Assembly: GCF_019904235.1 (NCBI RefSeq) | Contig: NZ_CP063202.1 | Location: forward strand, 186,001-250,000 | Length of the DNA: 64,000 nt | Source of the DNA: Erythrobacter sp. SCSIO 43205 | GTDB lineage: Bacteria > Pseudomonadota > Alphaproteobacteria > Sphingomonadales > Sphingomonadaceae | Direction of reading: 5' to 3' | Shown here: positions 28,071-37,930 of the stretch, in pieces | Layout: each line of letters opens with the position of its first letter | Position numbering within the stretch: the stretch's first letter is position 1 | Notes under the pieces: generated by a model | Told to the model about the DNA's origin: nothing | Database searches by the model: none | What the model saw: only the letters and a program-made list of their open reading frames with translations | Made by a program: the position numbers and the translations under genes

Positions 28071-28191
28071 TAACCGAGGCGCGCCTATCGTCAGATGGCC
28101 CCCGAATGTCAAGCCCGATTGCCAAGGGTGTGTTCCGCGAATGGCGCAAACCCCCTTGAGCTTGGCGTTTTCTAACGGCAGAGCGCTAAAG

Positions 28192-28362
28192 ATGAGTGAA
28201 GGTAAGGCACACAAATTGACGCGAGAAGAGCGCCTCGCGGCGAAATTGCGCGAGAATCTGCGTCGCAGGAAAGCGCAAACCCGCGAAATGCGCGAGGAAA
28301 CGTCCCAAGAAACTGGCGAATCGGACCGTGGGGACCTTCCCAAGACCGATGAGCCAAGCTAA
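28192..28362 (+). CDS. Small basic hypothetical protein
   Basis: A 56-residue protein with a strongly basic helical centre (LTREERLAAKLRENLRRRKAQ) and a polar, acidic C-terminus. Short proteins with the LTREERLAAKLRENLRRRK pattern occur in sphingomonads, as far as I recall, and have no assigned function. An ATG at 28141 in the same frame would add 17 unconvincing residues. It lies 50 bp before gpmA in the same direction. Confidence 0.55.
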   Translation: MSEGKAHKLTREERLAAKLRENLRRRKAQTREMREETSQETGESDRGDLPKTDEPS

Positions 28363-28413
28363 CCAGCGCGCCTTATTCTAAAGGATCAGATCATCCGCTA
28401 ATTCGGAGCAAAG

Positions 28414-29100
28414 ATGCCAAAGCTTATTCTCGTGCGCCATGGCCAGAGCCAGTGGAACCTCGAAAACCGCTTCACCGGCTGGTGGGACGTTGACCTTACC
28501 GACAAAGGCGTTGCCGAAGCAAAAGCGGCAGGTGCGCTGATGAAGGAAAAGAGGGTTTTGCCGACCCGCTGCTTCACAAGCTTTCAGACGCGCGCGATCA
28601 AGACGCTTAACCTCGCGCTTGAAGAAATGGGCCGCCTGTGGCTTCCGGTCACCAAGGATTGGCGCTTGAACGAACGCCACTATGGAGGGCTCACAGGCCT
28701 CGACAAACAGGAGACGCGCGAGAAGCATGGCGACGAGCAGGTGCACATCTGGCGTCGCAGCTTTGACACCCCGCCCCCGCCGATGGAGCCGGGCAGCCAA
28801 TATGATCCGGGCGCGGACCCGCGCTATGACGGGATCGACGTTCCTTACACCGAAAGCCTGAAGCTCACGATTGAGCGCGTGCTCCCCTATTGGGAAAGCG
28901 ACATTCTCCCTGTGCTCAAAAGCGGCGAGACAGTGATTATCTCGGCCCACGGCAACAGCTTGCGCGCGCTGGTGAAGCATCTGTCCAACATTTCGGACGA
29001 TGATATTACGGGTCTGGAAATCCCGACGGGTCAACCGATTGTCTATGATTTCGACGACAACATGGTGCCGGGCGAACGTTATTACCTGAAGGACTCTTAA
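28414..29100 (+). CDS. gpmA: 2,3-bisphosphoglycerate-dependent phosphoglycerate mutase
   Basis: A 228-residue glycolytic enzyme of the histidine phosphatase superfamily. The catalytic histidine is in [20 protein letters not shown] (start of the protein), the second active-site region is [15 protein letters not shown], and the late histidine is in [17 protein letters not shown]. Length and insertions match GpmA, not short phosphatases. It abuts purE with no spacer (TAA-ATG). Confidence 0.96.
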   Translation: MPKLILVRHGQSQWNLENRFTGWWDVDLTDKGVAEAKAAGALMKEKRVLPTRCFTSFQTRAIKTLNLALEEMGRLWLPVTKDWRLNERHYGGLTGLDKQETREKHGDEQVHIWRRSFDTPPPPMEPGSQYDPGADPRYDGIDVPYTESLKLTIERVLPYWESDILPVLKSGETVIISAHGNSLRALVKHLSNISDDDITGLEIPTGQPIVYDFDDNMVPGERYYLKDS

Positions 29101-29580
29101 ATGGGTAAAGTCGCAATTGTAATGGGTAGCCAGTCCGACTGGCCAACCATGAAGCTTGCTTGCGAGGTGCTGGACGAGCTTGAGGTTAAGCATGAGGCGC
29201 GCATCGTCTCTGCCCACCGCACCCCTGATCGGATGAGCGCCTTTGCCAAGGGCGCAGAGGGCGAAGGCTTCGACGTCATCATCGCTGGTGCTGGCGGCGC
29301 GGCGCATTTGCCCGGCATGATTGCGGCGATGACGCACCTGCCCGTGCTCGGCGTGCCGGTTCAATCCAAAGCACTGTCCGGCATGGATAGCCTATTGTCG
29401 GTCGTGCAAATGCCGGGCGGCGTTCCGGTCGGCACTCTCGCAATCGGCGAAGCGGGCGCAAAAAATGCGGGGCTTTTGGCAGCGTCCATTCTCGCATTGA
29501 GCGATGAGGAGCTTTCAGAACGGCTTCAGGATTGGCGCAGCAGCCGAACGTCCGATGTTGGCGAAACACCCGTCGACTGA
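29101..29580 (+). CDS. purE: N5-carboxyaminoimidazole ribonucleotide mutase
   Basis: A 159-residue class I PurE. It opens with [14 protein letters not shown], has [10 protein letters not shown] and [13 protein letters not shown], and [13 protein letters not shown] near the end. It converts N5-CAIR to CAIR in purine synthesis, working with PurK, which follows after about 110 bp. Confidence 0.97.
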   Translation: MGKVAIVMGSQSDWPTMKLACEVLDELEVKHEARIVSAHRTPDRMSAFAKGAEGEGFDVIIAGAGGAAHLPGMIAAMTHLPVLGVPVQSKALSGMDSLLSVVQMPGGVPVGTLAIGEAGAKNAGLLAASILALSDEELSERLQDWRSSRTSDVGETPVD

Positions 29581-29609
29581 GCTTGTAGAAACGCCGAGCT
29601 TGTAGAAAC
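29579..29609 (+). repeat. 14-bp tandem repeat in the purE-purK spacer
   Basis: GAGCTTGTAGAAAC occurs twice, at 29579-29592 and 29596-29609, with a period of 17 bp. The first copy begins in the purE stop codon. No known function; it may be replication slippage. Confidence 0.6.
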
Positions 29610-29688
29610 ATTGGGCCTTTCTTAAAGGTCACAGCTGAGGGAAACAGCCTCTCGCGCAGAAATCGCGGGGGCAATTGGGACAGGACAT

Positions 29689-30759
29689 TTGGCGCTTAAA
29701 CCGGGATCAACAATCGGCATTCTTGGCGGAGGCCAATTGGGCCGAATGATGGCGCAGTCTGCCGCGCAGCTGGGCTTTAGCGTGATCGGCTATGCGCCTC
29801 CCGGTGATAATGTCGCAGCCGAAGTTTGCATTGATTTCTTTGAGAACGGCTGGGGCGATAAGGCCGCGCTCGCTGCCTTTGCGTCCAAATGCGATGTCAT
29901 CACTTGGGAATTTGAGAATGTCCCCCTGTCGGTGATTGACGCGCTCCCTTCCAATTTGGTGGTGCCCGGAAGGCGCGCTTTGGAAGTGGCGCAGGATCGC
30001 CTTAACGAGAAAAGCTTCGTTTGCGAGCTTGGCGCGATCTGTGCGCCTTATGCGCGCGTCGATAGCGATGAAGAGCTTACCCGCGCGGTCGATACAATCG
30101 GCGCGCCCGGCATCCTCAAGACCGCGCGCGATGGCTATGATGGCAAAGGCCAATGGCGCATCGCCTCTGCGTATGAGGCCGAAGGCGTGCGCTTTCCGGG
30201 GCGCACCTGCATTTACGAAGGCTTCGTCGATTTCGCGGCTGAATTTTCCGTCATCCTCGTGCGCGGCACCAATGGCGAAGTGCGCTTCTGGGACAGCACC
30301 GCAAACGTCCACGAGGGCGGAATGCTCGCTGTTTCCACCTTGCCCGCTGGCGAAGTGATCGAAGCGCAAGTTCAAGAGGCCCGTGAAATCGCTCGCCAGA
30401 CCGCCAATGCGCTCGGCTATGTCGGTGTATTGACGCTAGAATTTTTCGCGACCGCGAACGGTCCTATCTTCAACGAGATGGCCCCGCGCGTCCATAATTC
30501 GGGCCACTGGACGATTGAGGGTGCCGCGACCAGCCAGTTTGAAAACCATATCCGCGCGGTTGCGGGCCTGCCCTTGGGCGGGACGGCAACGCGCTTTGCC
30601 CACATCGAAATGCGCAATATCGTTGGCGAGGATGCCCTGAGCGCGCATCAGATTCTGGCCAAAGAAGGCGAACCGCACTTACACCTTTACGGAAAGCGTG
30701 AGGCGCGTGAAGGCCGCAAGATGGGCCATGTAACGCGGGTATCCAATCGCGCTCTATGA
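29689..30759 (+). CDS. purK: 5-(carboxyamino)imidazole ribonucleotide synthase
   Basis: A 356-residue ATP-grasp enzyme making N5-CAIR. It shows IGILGGGQLGRMMAQSAAQLG, WEFENVP, KTARDGYDGKGQW, and NEMAPRVHNSGHWTIEGA. The start is TTG at 29689 with AGGA close upstream. Its stop overlaps the folA start (ATGA). With purE it completes the two-step carboxylation of AIR. Confidence 0.95.
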   Translation: MALKPGSTIGILGGGQLGRMMAQSAAQLGFSVIGYAPPGDNVAAEVCIDFFENGWGDKAALAAFASKCDVITWEFENVPLSVIDALPSNLVVPGRRALEVAQDRLNEKSFVCELGAICAPYARVDSDEELTRAVDTIGAPGILKTARDGYDGKGQWRIASAYEAEGVRFPGRTCIYEGFVDFAAEFSVILVRGTNGEVRFWDSTANVHEGGMLAVSTLPAGEVIEAQVQEAREIARQTANALGYVGVLTLEFFATANGPIFNEMAPRVHNSGHWTIEGAATSQFENHIRAVAGLPLGGTATRFAHIEMRNIVGEDALSAHQILAKEGEPHLHLYGKREAREGRKMGHVTRVSNRAL

Positions 30760-31274
30760 CCCACGAAATCTTCCTCATTTATGCGCGCGCGGCCAATGGC
30801 ACTATCGGGTTTGAGAACCGTTTGCCGTGGCATATCCCTGCCGATTTCAAGCGCTTTAAAACCATGACGATGGGGCGCGAAGGGCTCGGCGTGCCGATGA
30901 TCATGGGGCGCAAAACCTTCGAGAGCCTGCCCGGCATCTTGCCCGGCCGTCGCCACATTGTGCTCACCCGCCACCCCGAATGGAGCTGCGAAGGCGCACA
31001 GGTCGTGCACACCGTCGCCGATGCGCTCGATCTGGCGCGCGAGAACAATGACACCGGCGAGATCGCCGTTGTCGGCGGCTCTGCGATTTACGATGTGTTC
31101 CGGCCCATGGCTGACCGTGTGGAAGTCACCGAAATCCACGCCGAGTTTAAGGGCGATGTCTTTATGAAGCCGCTTGGCCCCGAATGGGTCGAAGTGGCGC
31201 GCGAGGATCACGAAGCAGAGGGCGAAACGCCCGCCTTCTCCTTCGTCACTTACAAGCGGGCAGAGGCCGCCTAA
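30756..31274 (+). CDS. folA: Dihydrofolate reductase
   Basis: A 172-residue NADPH-dependent reductase. Its key regions are GTIGFENRLPWHIPADFKRFK (start of the fold, tryptophan and the active-site acidic position), VPMIMGRKTFESLPG, and EIAVVGGSAIYDVF. It overlaps purK by four bases and the ribF start by one (TAATG), placing folate and flavin synthesis genes in one transcript. Confidence 0.96.
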   Translation: MTHEIFLIYARAANGTIGFENRLPWHIPADFKRFKTMTMGREGLGVPMIMGRKTFESLPGILPGRRHIVLTRHPEWSCEGAQVVHTVADALDLARENNDTGEIAVVGGSAIYDVFRPMADRVEVTEIHAEFKGDVFMKPLGPEWVEVAREDHEAEGETPAFSFVTYKRAEAA

Positions 31275-32212
31275 TGCGCTGGCTTGACCACCGTGAACCT
31301 GTGAGCGGCCCTTTGCGCGGTGCGGTCATTGCGCTTGGCAATTTTGACGGCTTCCATCAGGGGCACCAGGCGGTGGCTGGCGAGGCGATCAAATGGGCGA
31401 AAAGCGAAGGTCGCCCTTCGATCATTGCGACCTTTGACCCGCACCCCGTGCGCCATTTCAAACCCGATGCGCCGCCCTTTCGCCTGACCACTCTGGAACA
31501 GCGGCAAGAGCTTTACCTTGCCGCAGGCGCGACCGCGATGCTGGTGTTCCATTTCGACGCAGAGCTTGCGAGCACCAGCGCCGAGGATTTCATCACCGAT
31601 ATCCTGATCGAGCGTTTTGGCGCCTATGGCGTGGTGACCGGCGGCGATTTCTCTTTCGGGAAGATGGCAAAGGGCAATGTCGAATTGCTCCAGACCTTCG
31701 GGGCCGAGCACGGGCTTAAGTCACGGGTTGTCGAAGCGGTCGAGAATGAGGGCGTCATATCCTCCAGCCGCGTGCGCGAGGCGCTGCGCGAGGGTGACCC
31801 GCAGCTGGCAGCAGAACTCCTCACCCGCCCCTTCGCAATCCGAGGCATTGTCGAACATGGCGACAAAAACGGGCGCAAGCTGGGCTATCCCACCGCGAAC
31901 ATCGCCATCGGCACATATTTGCGCCCCAAATACGGGGTTTATGCGGTGACGGGCAAAGTGCTTTCGACCGGCGAAACCTTGAAAGGCGCGGCCAACATCG
32001 GCATCCGCCCCCAGTTTGAGCCGCCAAAAGAGCTGCTTGAACCGTATTTCTTCGACTTTTCCGGCGACCTTTATGGTCAGGAAATCGAAGTCGCATTCCA
32101 CCATTTCCTGCGCGGTGAAGCCAAGTTCGATAGCCTCGATGATTTGATGGCGCAGATGGAGAAGGATTGCGCCGAGGCTCGCCGCCTATTAAGCGCGCTT
32201 CCCGATGACTGA
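31274..32212 (+). CDS. ribF: Bifunctional riboflavin kinase/FAD synthetase
   Basis: A 312-residue enzyme. The N-terminal nucleotidyltransferase domain has ALGNFDGFHQGHQ and TGGDFSFGKMAKGN with ISSSRVREAL. The C-terminal flavokinase domain has GIVEHGDKNGRKLGYPTANI (kinase signature) and the late FHHFLRGEAKFDSLDDL. It makes FMN and FAD from riboflavin. Its end overlaps the ileS start by eight bases, the well-known ribF-ileS-lspA order. Confidence 0.97.
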   Translation: MRWLDHREPVSGPLRGAVIALGNFDGFHQGHQAVAGEAIKWAKSEGRPSIIATFDPHPVRHFKPDAPPFRLTTLEQRQELYLAAGATAMLVFHFDAELASTSAEDFITDILIERFGAYGVVTGGDFSFGKMAKGNVELLQTFGAEHGLKSRVVEAVENEGVISSSRVREALREGDPQLAAELLTRPFAIRGIVEHGDKNGRKLGYPTANIAIGTYLRPKYGVYAVTGKVLSTGETLKGAANIGIRPQFEPPKELLEPYFFDFSGDLYGQEIEVAFHHFLRGEAKFDSLDDLMAQMEKDCAEARRLLSALPDD

Positions 32213-35096
32213 AGAATCCTCAAAGCGCGACTATAAAGACACCGTCTTCCTGCCGAAGACGCCCTTCCCGATGAAAGCCGGCCTTCCGCAGAAGGAACCG
32301 GGCATTGAGGCGCGCTGGCGCGAGATTGATCTGTACCGCAAGCTGCGCGAGGCGCGCGCTGGGCGTGAGAAGTTCATCCTCCACGATGGCCCGCCTTACG
32401 CCAATGGCGATATGCACATCGGCCATGCGCTGAACCATATCCTCAAGGACATGGTCTGCCGCACGCAGAACCTGATGGGCAAGGACGCGCCCTATGTGCC
32501 GGGCTGGGATTGCCACGGCCTTCCGATCGAGTGGAAGGTCGAAGAGCAATATCGCAAGAAAAAGAAGAACAAGGACGAGGTTCCGGCCAAAGAATTTCGC
32601 GCCGAATGCCGCGCTTACGCGCAGAAATGGGTCGACACCCAGCGCGAGCAGCTGAAGCGCCTTGGCATCATGGGCGATTGGGACAATCCCTACCTCACCA
32701 TGGATTTTCAGGCCGAGGCGACGATTGTTGCCGAGCTTTGCAAGTTTGCGGAAGGCGGCAATCTCTATCGCGGGTCAAAGCCGGTGATGTGGTCGCCGGT
32801 TGAAAAGACCGCGCTGGCCGAGGCTGAGGTTGAATATGAAGACCTGACCGACAGCCCGCAGATCGATGTGGCGTTTGAGATCACCGAGTGCCCGAACGTG
32901 CCCGAACTGGTCGGCGCGCATGCGGTGATCTGGACGACAACGCCGTGGACGATCCCAGTGAACCAGGCTTTGGCCTATGGGGCGGATGTTGAGTATGTGA
33001 TCTATTCCCGTGAAGACTACGACACCGGACTGAAAGGGCAGTATCTGGTTGCGTGTGATCTTCGTGAGGCGGTCAAAGCAAGGGTCGATTCTGCGATAGG
33101 AAGTGAAGGCCTTTGGGCCTCTGAGTTTTTCATCCAAGGCTCTCAGCTGGCAGGCACCAGAGCCCGTCACCCGATGCACCATCTCGGCGGGTTCTACGCG
33201 ACCCCCCGCCCGTTCCTCGAGGGCGATTTCGTCACCACCGAGTCCGGAACTGGCCTTGTCCATATGTCGCCCGATCATGGCGAGGACGATTTCGACCTGT
33301 GCAAAGCGAACGGGCTCAACCCCGTCTTCGCGGTGATGGACGATGGTCGTTATCGCGACGATTGGCTGTGGCTGGGCGCGGACGACAAAGACGACGAGGG
33401 CAAAGAACGCCGCCGTTCGGTCATCAACAAGCCCTTTAACTCGCCCGAAGGCCCGATCTGCTCGGACCTTCGCGAAGTCGGCGCGCTGCTCAGCGCTTCT
33501 GCCGATTACGCGCACTCCTACCCGCACTCATGGCGCTCCAAAGCCAAGGTGATCTATCGCTGCACGCCGCAATGGTTTGTGCCGATGGATAAGGAATTGG
33601 ACGGTGGCGGCACGCTGCGCAGCCGCGCCATGTCGGAAATCGACCGGGTCGAGTTCGTCCCTGAAAAAGGTCAAAACCGCCTTGGCTCAATGGTCGAAGG
33701 GCGGCCCGACTGGGTGCTCTCACGCCAGCGCGCATGGGGTGTTCCGATCACGCTGTTCGTGCGCCCCGACGGCACCTATCTGCAAGACCCGGAAGTGAAC
33801 GCGCGCATTGTCGCAGCCGTCAAAGAAGAGGGCGTCGATGCGTGGGAAGAGGCGCGCAAGGCTGAGTTCCTTGGGGACGCCTACAACCCCGACGATTTCG
33901 AGATGGTCACGGACATTCTCGACGTATGGTTCGATTCGGGCTGTACGCACTCCTTCGTGCTCGAAAGCGGGCGCTGGCCCGACCTCCAATGGCCCGCCAA
34001 CCTCTATCTCGAAGGCTCCGACCAACACCGCGGCTGGTTCCAATCCTCGCTCCTGCAAAGCTGCGCCACCCGCGGCCGCGCGCCTTACGATCAAGTGCTC
34101 ACCCACGGCTTCACCATGGATGCCAAGGGCAAGAAGATGTCGAAATCGCTCGGCAACACCATCGACCCGCTGAAGGTCATGGAGCAGACGGGCGCGGACA
34201 TCATCCGCCTCTGGGCGCTGAGCGTCGATTTCACCGAAGACCACCGCATTGGCGATGAAATCCTGAAAGGCGTGGGCGATCAATACCGCCGCCTGCGCAA
34301 CACCTTCCGCTATCTGCTCGGTGCGCTTGATGGCTTTGTCGGCGATATGTCGGACGCGGGGGAAATTCCTGAGCTGGAACTCTATGTCCTTTCGCTTCTG
34401 GGCGAGTTGGACGGCAAGCTTCGCAAAGCTGCGACCGAATACGACTTCAACACCTATACGCGCCTGCTGGTGGACTTCTGTAATGAAGACTTGAGCGCCT
34501 TCTTCTTCGATATTCGCAAAGACACGCTCTATTGCGATGGCGACGGCAGCACGACGCGCAATGCTTATCGCACGGTGCTAGACCTGCTTTTCCATGCGCT
34601 GGTGCGCTACGCTGCGCCGGTGCTGGTCTTCACCGCCGAAGAAGTGTGGCAGACACGCTATCCTGAAGATGGAGAGCAAGGCGGCAGCGTCCACCTGCTC
34701 GAATGGCCGAGCGTACCGCAAGTGCCCGCTGACACGAAGAAATGGGCTGCACTCCGCGCAGTTAGAGAGCGTGTTAACGAAGCCATTGAACCGCTGCGCC
34801 GTGAGAAGGCTATCCGCTCAAGCAACGAAGCAGCTGTGAGGGTTTATCCCAACAATCCACTCCTTCAGCACTGGATGGAAAGCATCAATCTCGCAGAGTT
34901 TTTCATCGTGGGTTCAGTGGAGTTGGTGTCTCCATTGGAAACAAGGTTCGCTCAAGATGAGGACCTGACGCATGATGTTAGGGTTGAAGTGACCAAATCC
35001 ACCGATCACAAATGCGGCCGTTGCTGGCGCTTGCTTCCCGATGTTGAGGAAGATGGCGCGCTGTGTGGCCGGTGTGCAGGAGTTGTCGGTGAGTAA
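32205..35096 (+). CDS. ileS: Isoleucyl-tRNA synthetase
   Basis: A 963-residue class Ia synthetase. The HIGH site is in GDMHIGHALNHI, the editing domain has WTTTPWTIPVN, the KMSKS site is GKKMSKSLGNT, and the C-terminal zinc finger uses CGRCW and CGRC. All catalytic and editing parts are present. It overlaps ribF at the start and lspA at the end by eight bases each. Confidence 0.98.
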   Translation: MTEESSKRDYKDTVFLPKTPFPMKAGLPQKEPGIEARWREIDLYRKLREARAGREKFILHDGPPYANGDMHIGHALNHILKDMVCRTQNLMGKDAPYVPGWDCHGLPIEWKVEEQYRKKKKNKDEVPAKEFRAECRAYAQKWVDTQREQLKRLGIMGDWDNPYLTMDFQAEATIVAELCKFAEGGNLYRGSKPVMWSPVEKTALAEAEVEYEDLTDSPQIDVAFEITECPNVPELVGAHAVIWTTTPWTIPVNQALAYGADVEYVIYSREDYDTGLKGQYLVACDLREAVKARVDSAIGSEGLWASEFFIQGSQLAGTRARHPMHHLGGFYATPRPFLEGDFVTTESGTGLVHMSPDHGEDDFDLCKANGLNPVFAVMDDGRYRDDWLWLGADDKDDEGKERRRSVINKPFNSPEGPICSDLREVGALLSASADYAHSYPHSWRSKAKVIYRCTPQWFVPMDKELDGGGTLRSRAMSEIDRVEFVPEKGQNRLGSMVEGRPDWVLSRQRAWGVPITLFVRPDGTYLQDPEVNARIVAAVKEEGVDAWEEARKAEFLGDAYNPDDFEMVTDILDVWFDSGCTHSFVLESGRWPDLQWPANLYLEGSDQHRGWFQSSLLQSCATRGRAPYDQVLTHGFTMDAKGKKMSKSLGNTIDPLKVMEQTGADIIRLWALSVDFTEDHRIGDEILKGVGDQYRRLRNTFRYLLGALDGFVGDMSDAGEIPELELYVLSLLGELDGKLRKAATEYDFNTYTRLLVDFCNEDLSAFFFDIRKDTLYCDGDGSTTRNAYRTVLDLLFHALVRYAAPVLVFTAEEVWQTRYPEDGEQGGSVHLLEWPSVPQVPADTKKWAALRAVRERVNEAIEPLRREKAIRSSNEAAVRVYPNNPLLQHWMESINLAEFFIVGSVELVSPLETRFAQDEDLTHDVRVEVTKSTDHKCGRCWRLLPDVEEDGALCGRCAGVVGE

Positions 35097-35619
35097 TCTG
35101 TTCACTCGCAATCGTCTGATCGGACTTGGCTTTGCGGCCTTCATCGCCGCGATTGATCAGCTCATAAAGTGGTACGTGATTGGTCCGCTAAACCTGCGCA
35201 ATGTGCGCAATATCGAGCTTCTGCCCTTCTTCGATCTCACCTATGTTGAGAACCGTGGCATCTCTTTGGGGATGCTTCAGGCGACCAATATGGAGATGCG
35301 CTGGCTTCTGGTCGGTATGACTGCGCTGATCGGGCTCGTTGTCCTTGTCTGGATGATGCGCGAGAAGATTTTGGGCGATATTCTGGGCCTTGCGCTGATC
35401 CTAGGTGGAGCGATTGGCAATATCTATGACCGATATACTTACGGTTATGTCATCGACTTTGCCGATTTTCACATCGGTAGCTTTAGGCCATTTCTTGTTT
35501 TCAACGTCGCGGATGCGGCTATCACCATCGGTGTTGTGATCATCCTTGCGCGCAGTCTGTTTGTGCGCGAAAAGGATGGTGAAGAGGGCGCGGAAATCGC
35601 CCAAGCGGAGAATTCATAA
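35089..35619 (+). CDS. lspA: Lipoprotein signal peptidase (signal peptidase II)
   Basis: A 176-residue inner-membrane aspartic protease with four transmembrane segments. The two catalytic aspartates are in GNIYDRYTYGYVIDF and FNVADAAIT. It starts at GTG 35089 with AGGAG 7 nt upstream, inside the ileS end. It removes signal peptides from lipoproteins, including probably the one encoded next. Confidence 0.96.
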   Translation: MSNLFTRNRLIGLGFAAFIAAIDQLIKWYVIGPLNLRNVRNIELLPFFDLTYVENRGISLGMLQATNMEMRWLLVGMTALIGLVVLVWMMREKILGDILGLALILGGAIGNIYDRYTYGYVIDFADFHIGSFRPFLVFNVADAAITIGVVIILARSLFVREKDGEEGAEIAQAENS

Positions 35620-36029
35620 TGCGTAACGTCAAAACCGCCATTTTACTCGCATCGGGCGCAGCAATGCTTGCTGCTTGCGGGGGAAGCGGGATTTTCAACC
35701 GGGACCGCCCCGATGAATTCGCCGTGCAGCGTCAGGCACCGCTGGTAATCCCACCTGATTTCACACTGACGCCTCCGGCTCCTGGCGCACCTCGCGCAGC
35801 AGAAGGAACTGCACAGGAACAAGCGCTCGACGCTCTGTTCGGCGGGCCAGCACCGCGCAGCGACATTGAGACAAGCGCTCTCGACCGTGCAGGTGCCGCC
35901 GCGCCCAGCATCCGCTCCACCGTGGGCGATGAAGGCACCAACACCGTCGCCAAAGGCCGCGTGACACGCGACATCATCGCCGCACCTGAGGGCGACGGCC
36001 AAAGCGCGCGCACGGTAATTCCTGGGTAG
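35619..36029 (+). CDS. DUF3035 lipoprotein (BamF-like)
   Basis: A 136-residue lipoprotein with a lipobox LAAC near residue 20. It continues with [19 protein letters not shown], the conserved core of DUF3035, and a disordered Ala/Pro-rich tail. In some alphaproteobacteria a lipoprotein of this family, BamF, is part of the outer-membrane barrel assembly complex. It overlaps lspA by one base, which agrees with a lipoprotein made together with its processing enzyme. Confidence 0.82.
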   Translation: MRNVKTAILLASGAAMLAACGGSGIFNRDRPDEFAVQRQAPLVIPPDFTLTPPAPGAPRAAEGTAQEQALDALFGGPAPRSDIETSALDRAGAAAPSIRSTVGDEGTNTVAKGRVTRDIIAAPEGDGQSARTVIPG

Positions 36030-36300
36030 TTTGTTTTGCGAGAGCGCGTCCGCGCTCTCCTCCTCGGTGCGGTTCCCTCCGCGCGCTTTGCTTACTGCGG
36101 GGCACCTGCGGGCGCCCGGTCGGGCTTGCGGTCACTAGGCGTGACCGTACTCCGCAATACCATTGCAATGTAGTGCTGGAAACGACGCGCAAGCGTCGCA
36201 AGGGCGACTGCCCGCCCGCAGCGGGTCCGCACCCTGAACTTGTTTCAGGGGGAGGACGTCTAGCGAGGACGTGCGCCCGGATGGGCGTGCGAAAAACAAA
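36030..36300. repeat. Hairpin-rich intergenic element between convergent genes
   Basis: 271 bp with at least five short inverted repeats: GAGAGCGC/GCGCTCTC (36040-36059), CGGTCAC/GTGACCG (36129-36147), CGACGC-GCAA-GCGTCG (36183-36198), CCCTGAA/TTCAGGG (36232-36250) and CGCCC/GGGCG near 36274-36287. Read inward from either end, the element begins with TTTGTTTT followed by a G/C-rich hairpin, so it is roughly inverted-terminal. It lies tail-to-tail between the DUF3035 gene and purH, and may terminate both. It resembles dispersed palindromic elements. Confidence 0.6.
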
Positions 36301-37923
36301 TCAATGCCTGAAATGCCGCATTCCGGTGAAGACCATGGCGAGGCCCGCTTCGTCGGCGGCGGCAATAACCTCTTCATCGCGGATGGAACCGCCCGGTTGG
36401 ATAACCGCGCTCGCGCCTGCTTCGGCAGCTGAGATCAGGCCGTCGGCAAAGGGGAAGAAGGCATCGGATGCGACCGCGCTGCCTTTGGTGCGGGGCTCGC
36501 CCCATTCATAGGTTTCCGCCGCCTCTGCCGCTTTGCTCGCCGCAATCCGCGCCGAATCACGCCGATTCATCTGCCCTGCGCCAATGCCAGCCGTGATCCC
36601 GTCCTTGGCATAGACAATCGCGTTTGATTTGACGTGGCGCGCCACGGTCCATGCGAAGAGGCAGTCTTTGAGTTCCTGCTCGGTTGGTTCGCGCTTGGTG
36701 ACAACTTTAAGGTCATCCATGCTCACCGCGCCATTGTCGCGCCCCTGGATCAGCATACCGCCCGCAATCGTCTTCATAAAGAATCCGCCCCGGCGCGGGT
36801 CTGGCAGGGTGCCACATTCAAGCAAGCGCAGGTTCTTCTTCTTGGCGAAGATTTCGCGTGCCTCAGCGCTCACCGATGGAGCGATCACGACTTCGGTGAA
36901 GATGCTGGCGATGGCCTCAGCCGTTGCGCCATCAAGCTCAGTGTTGACCGCGACAATCCCGCCAAAGGCCGAAACGCTGTCGCATTGCAGCGCGCCGTTC
37001 CATGCTTCGAGCAAAGAGCTCGCCTGTGCCACACCGCAAGGGTTGGCGTGTTTGACGATCACCACGGCAGGATCCCCACCAGCAAATTCTGCCGCGAGCT
37101 CCAACGCCGCATCGGCATCGTTCAAATTGTTGTAGCTGAGCGCCTTACCCTGAAGCTGCTCGGCCTGTGGCACACCATTTGTGCCGGTCACCTGCGGCAC
37201 GTAGATCGCAGCCGATTGGTGGGGGTTCTCACCATAGCGCAGGGTGTCCGAGCGCTTGAACGCCAATGGCATAGTGTCGGTGAAGGGCGTTGCTTTCAAA
37301 GCCTCGGTCCCAAGCGGATTGGTAAAGGCATCGCCAAAGGCAAACCAGTTGGCAATCGCTGCGTCATAGGCGGCGGTCCTCGCATAGGCCTTGCCAGCCA
37401 TACGGATACGGAAGGCCTCGGAAGTCGCGCCATCGTTAGCGTCCAGCTCTTCCAACAACTCTGCGTAATCCGCCGCATCCGTCATGATCGTGACAAAGCC
37501 GTGGTTCTTCGCCGCCGAACGCACCATCGAAGGCCCGCCGATGTCGATGTTCTCGATAATCTCCGCCCGTTCTGCGCCCTTCGCGACCGTTGCCTCAAAC
37601 GGATAGAGGTTGACCACAACAAGATCGATTGCCCCGATTGAGTGCTCCTCCATCGAGGCTACGTGATCGTCATTGTCCCGCAGTGCCAGCAAACCACCAT
37701 GAACCGTTGGGTGGAGGGTTTTGACCCGGCCATCCATCATTTCAGGGAAACCGGTGAGGTCAGAGACGTCCTTCACCTCAAGCCCTGCCTCGCGCAGAGT
37801 GCGCGCCGTGCCGCCGGTGCTGACAAGCTCCACTCCGCGCGCCGCGAGTGCTTTGCCCAGTTCAGCCAAGCCGCTTTTGTCGGACACTGAAAGGAGCGCC
37901 CGCTTGATCAGAGTTGATGCCAT
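36301..37923 (-). CDS. purH: Bifunctional AICAR transformylase/IMP cyclohydrolase
   Basis: A 540-residue enzyme for the last two steps of IMP synthesis. The N-terminal cyclohydrolase reads [31 protein letters not shown] and [17 protein letters not shown]. The C-terminal transformylase has [25 protein letters not shown] and [11 protein letters not shown]. Length and motifs are normal. It follows the heparinase-like gene in the same direction with 7 bp between them. Confidence 0.97.
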   Translation of the reverse strand: MASTLIKRALLSVSDKSGLAELGKALAARGVELVSTGGTARTLREAGLEVKDVSDLTGFPEMMDGRVKTLHPTVHGGLLALRDNDDHVASMEEHSIGAIDLVVVNLYPFEATVAKGAERAEIIENIDIGGPSMVRSAAKNHGFVTIMTDAADYAELLEELDANDGATSEAFRIRMAGKAYARTAAYDAAIANWFAFGDAFTNPLGTEALKATPFTDTMPLAFKRSDTLRYGENPHQSAAIYVPQVTGTNGVPQAEQLQGKALSYNNLNDADAALELAAEFAGGDPAVVIVKHANPCGVAQASSLLEAWNGALQCDSVSAFGGIVAVNTELDGATAEAIASIFTEVVIAPSVSAEAREIFAKKKNLRLLECGTLPDPRRGGFFMKTIAGGMLIQGRDNGAVSMDDLKVVTKREPTEQELKDCLFAWTVARHVKSNAIVYAKDGITAGIGAGQMNRRDSARIAASKAAEAAETYEWGEPRTKGSAVASDAFFPFADGLISAAEAGASAVIQPGGSIRDEEVIAAADEAGLAMVFTGMRHFRH

Positions 37924-37930
37924 GTTTGGT

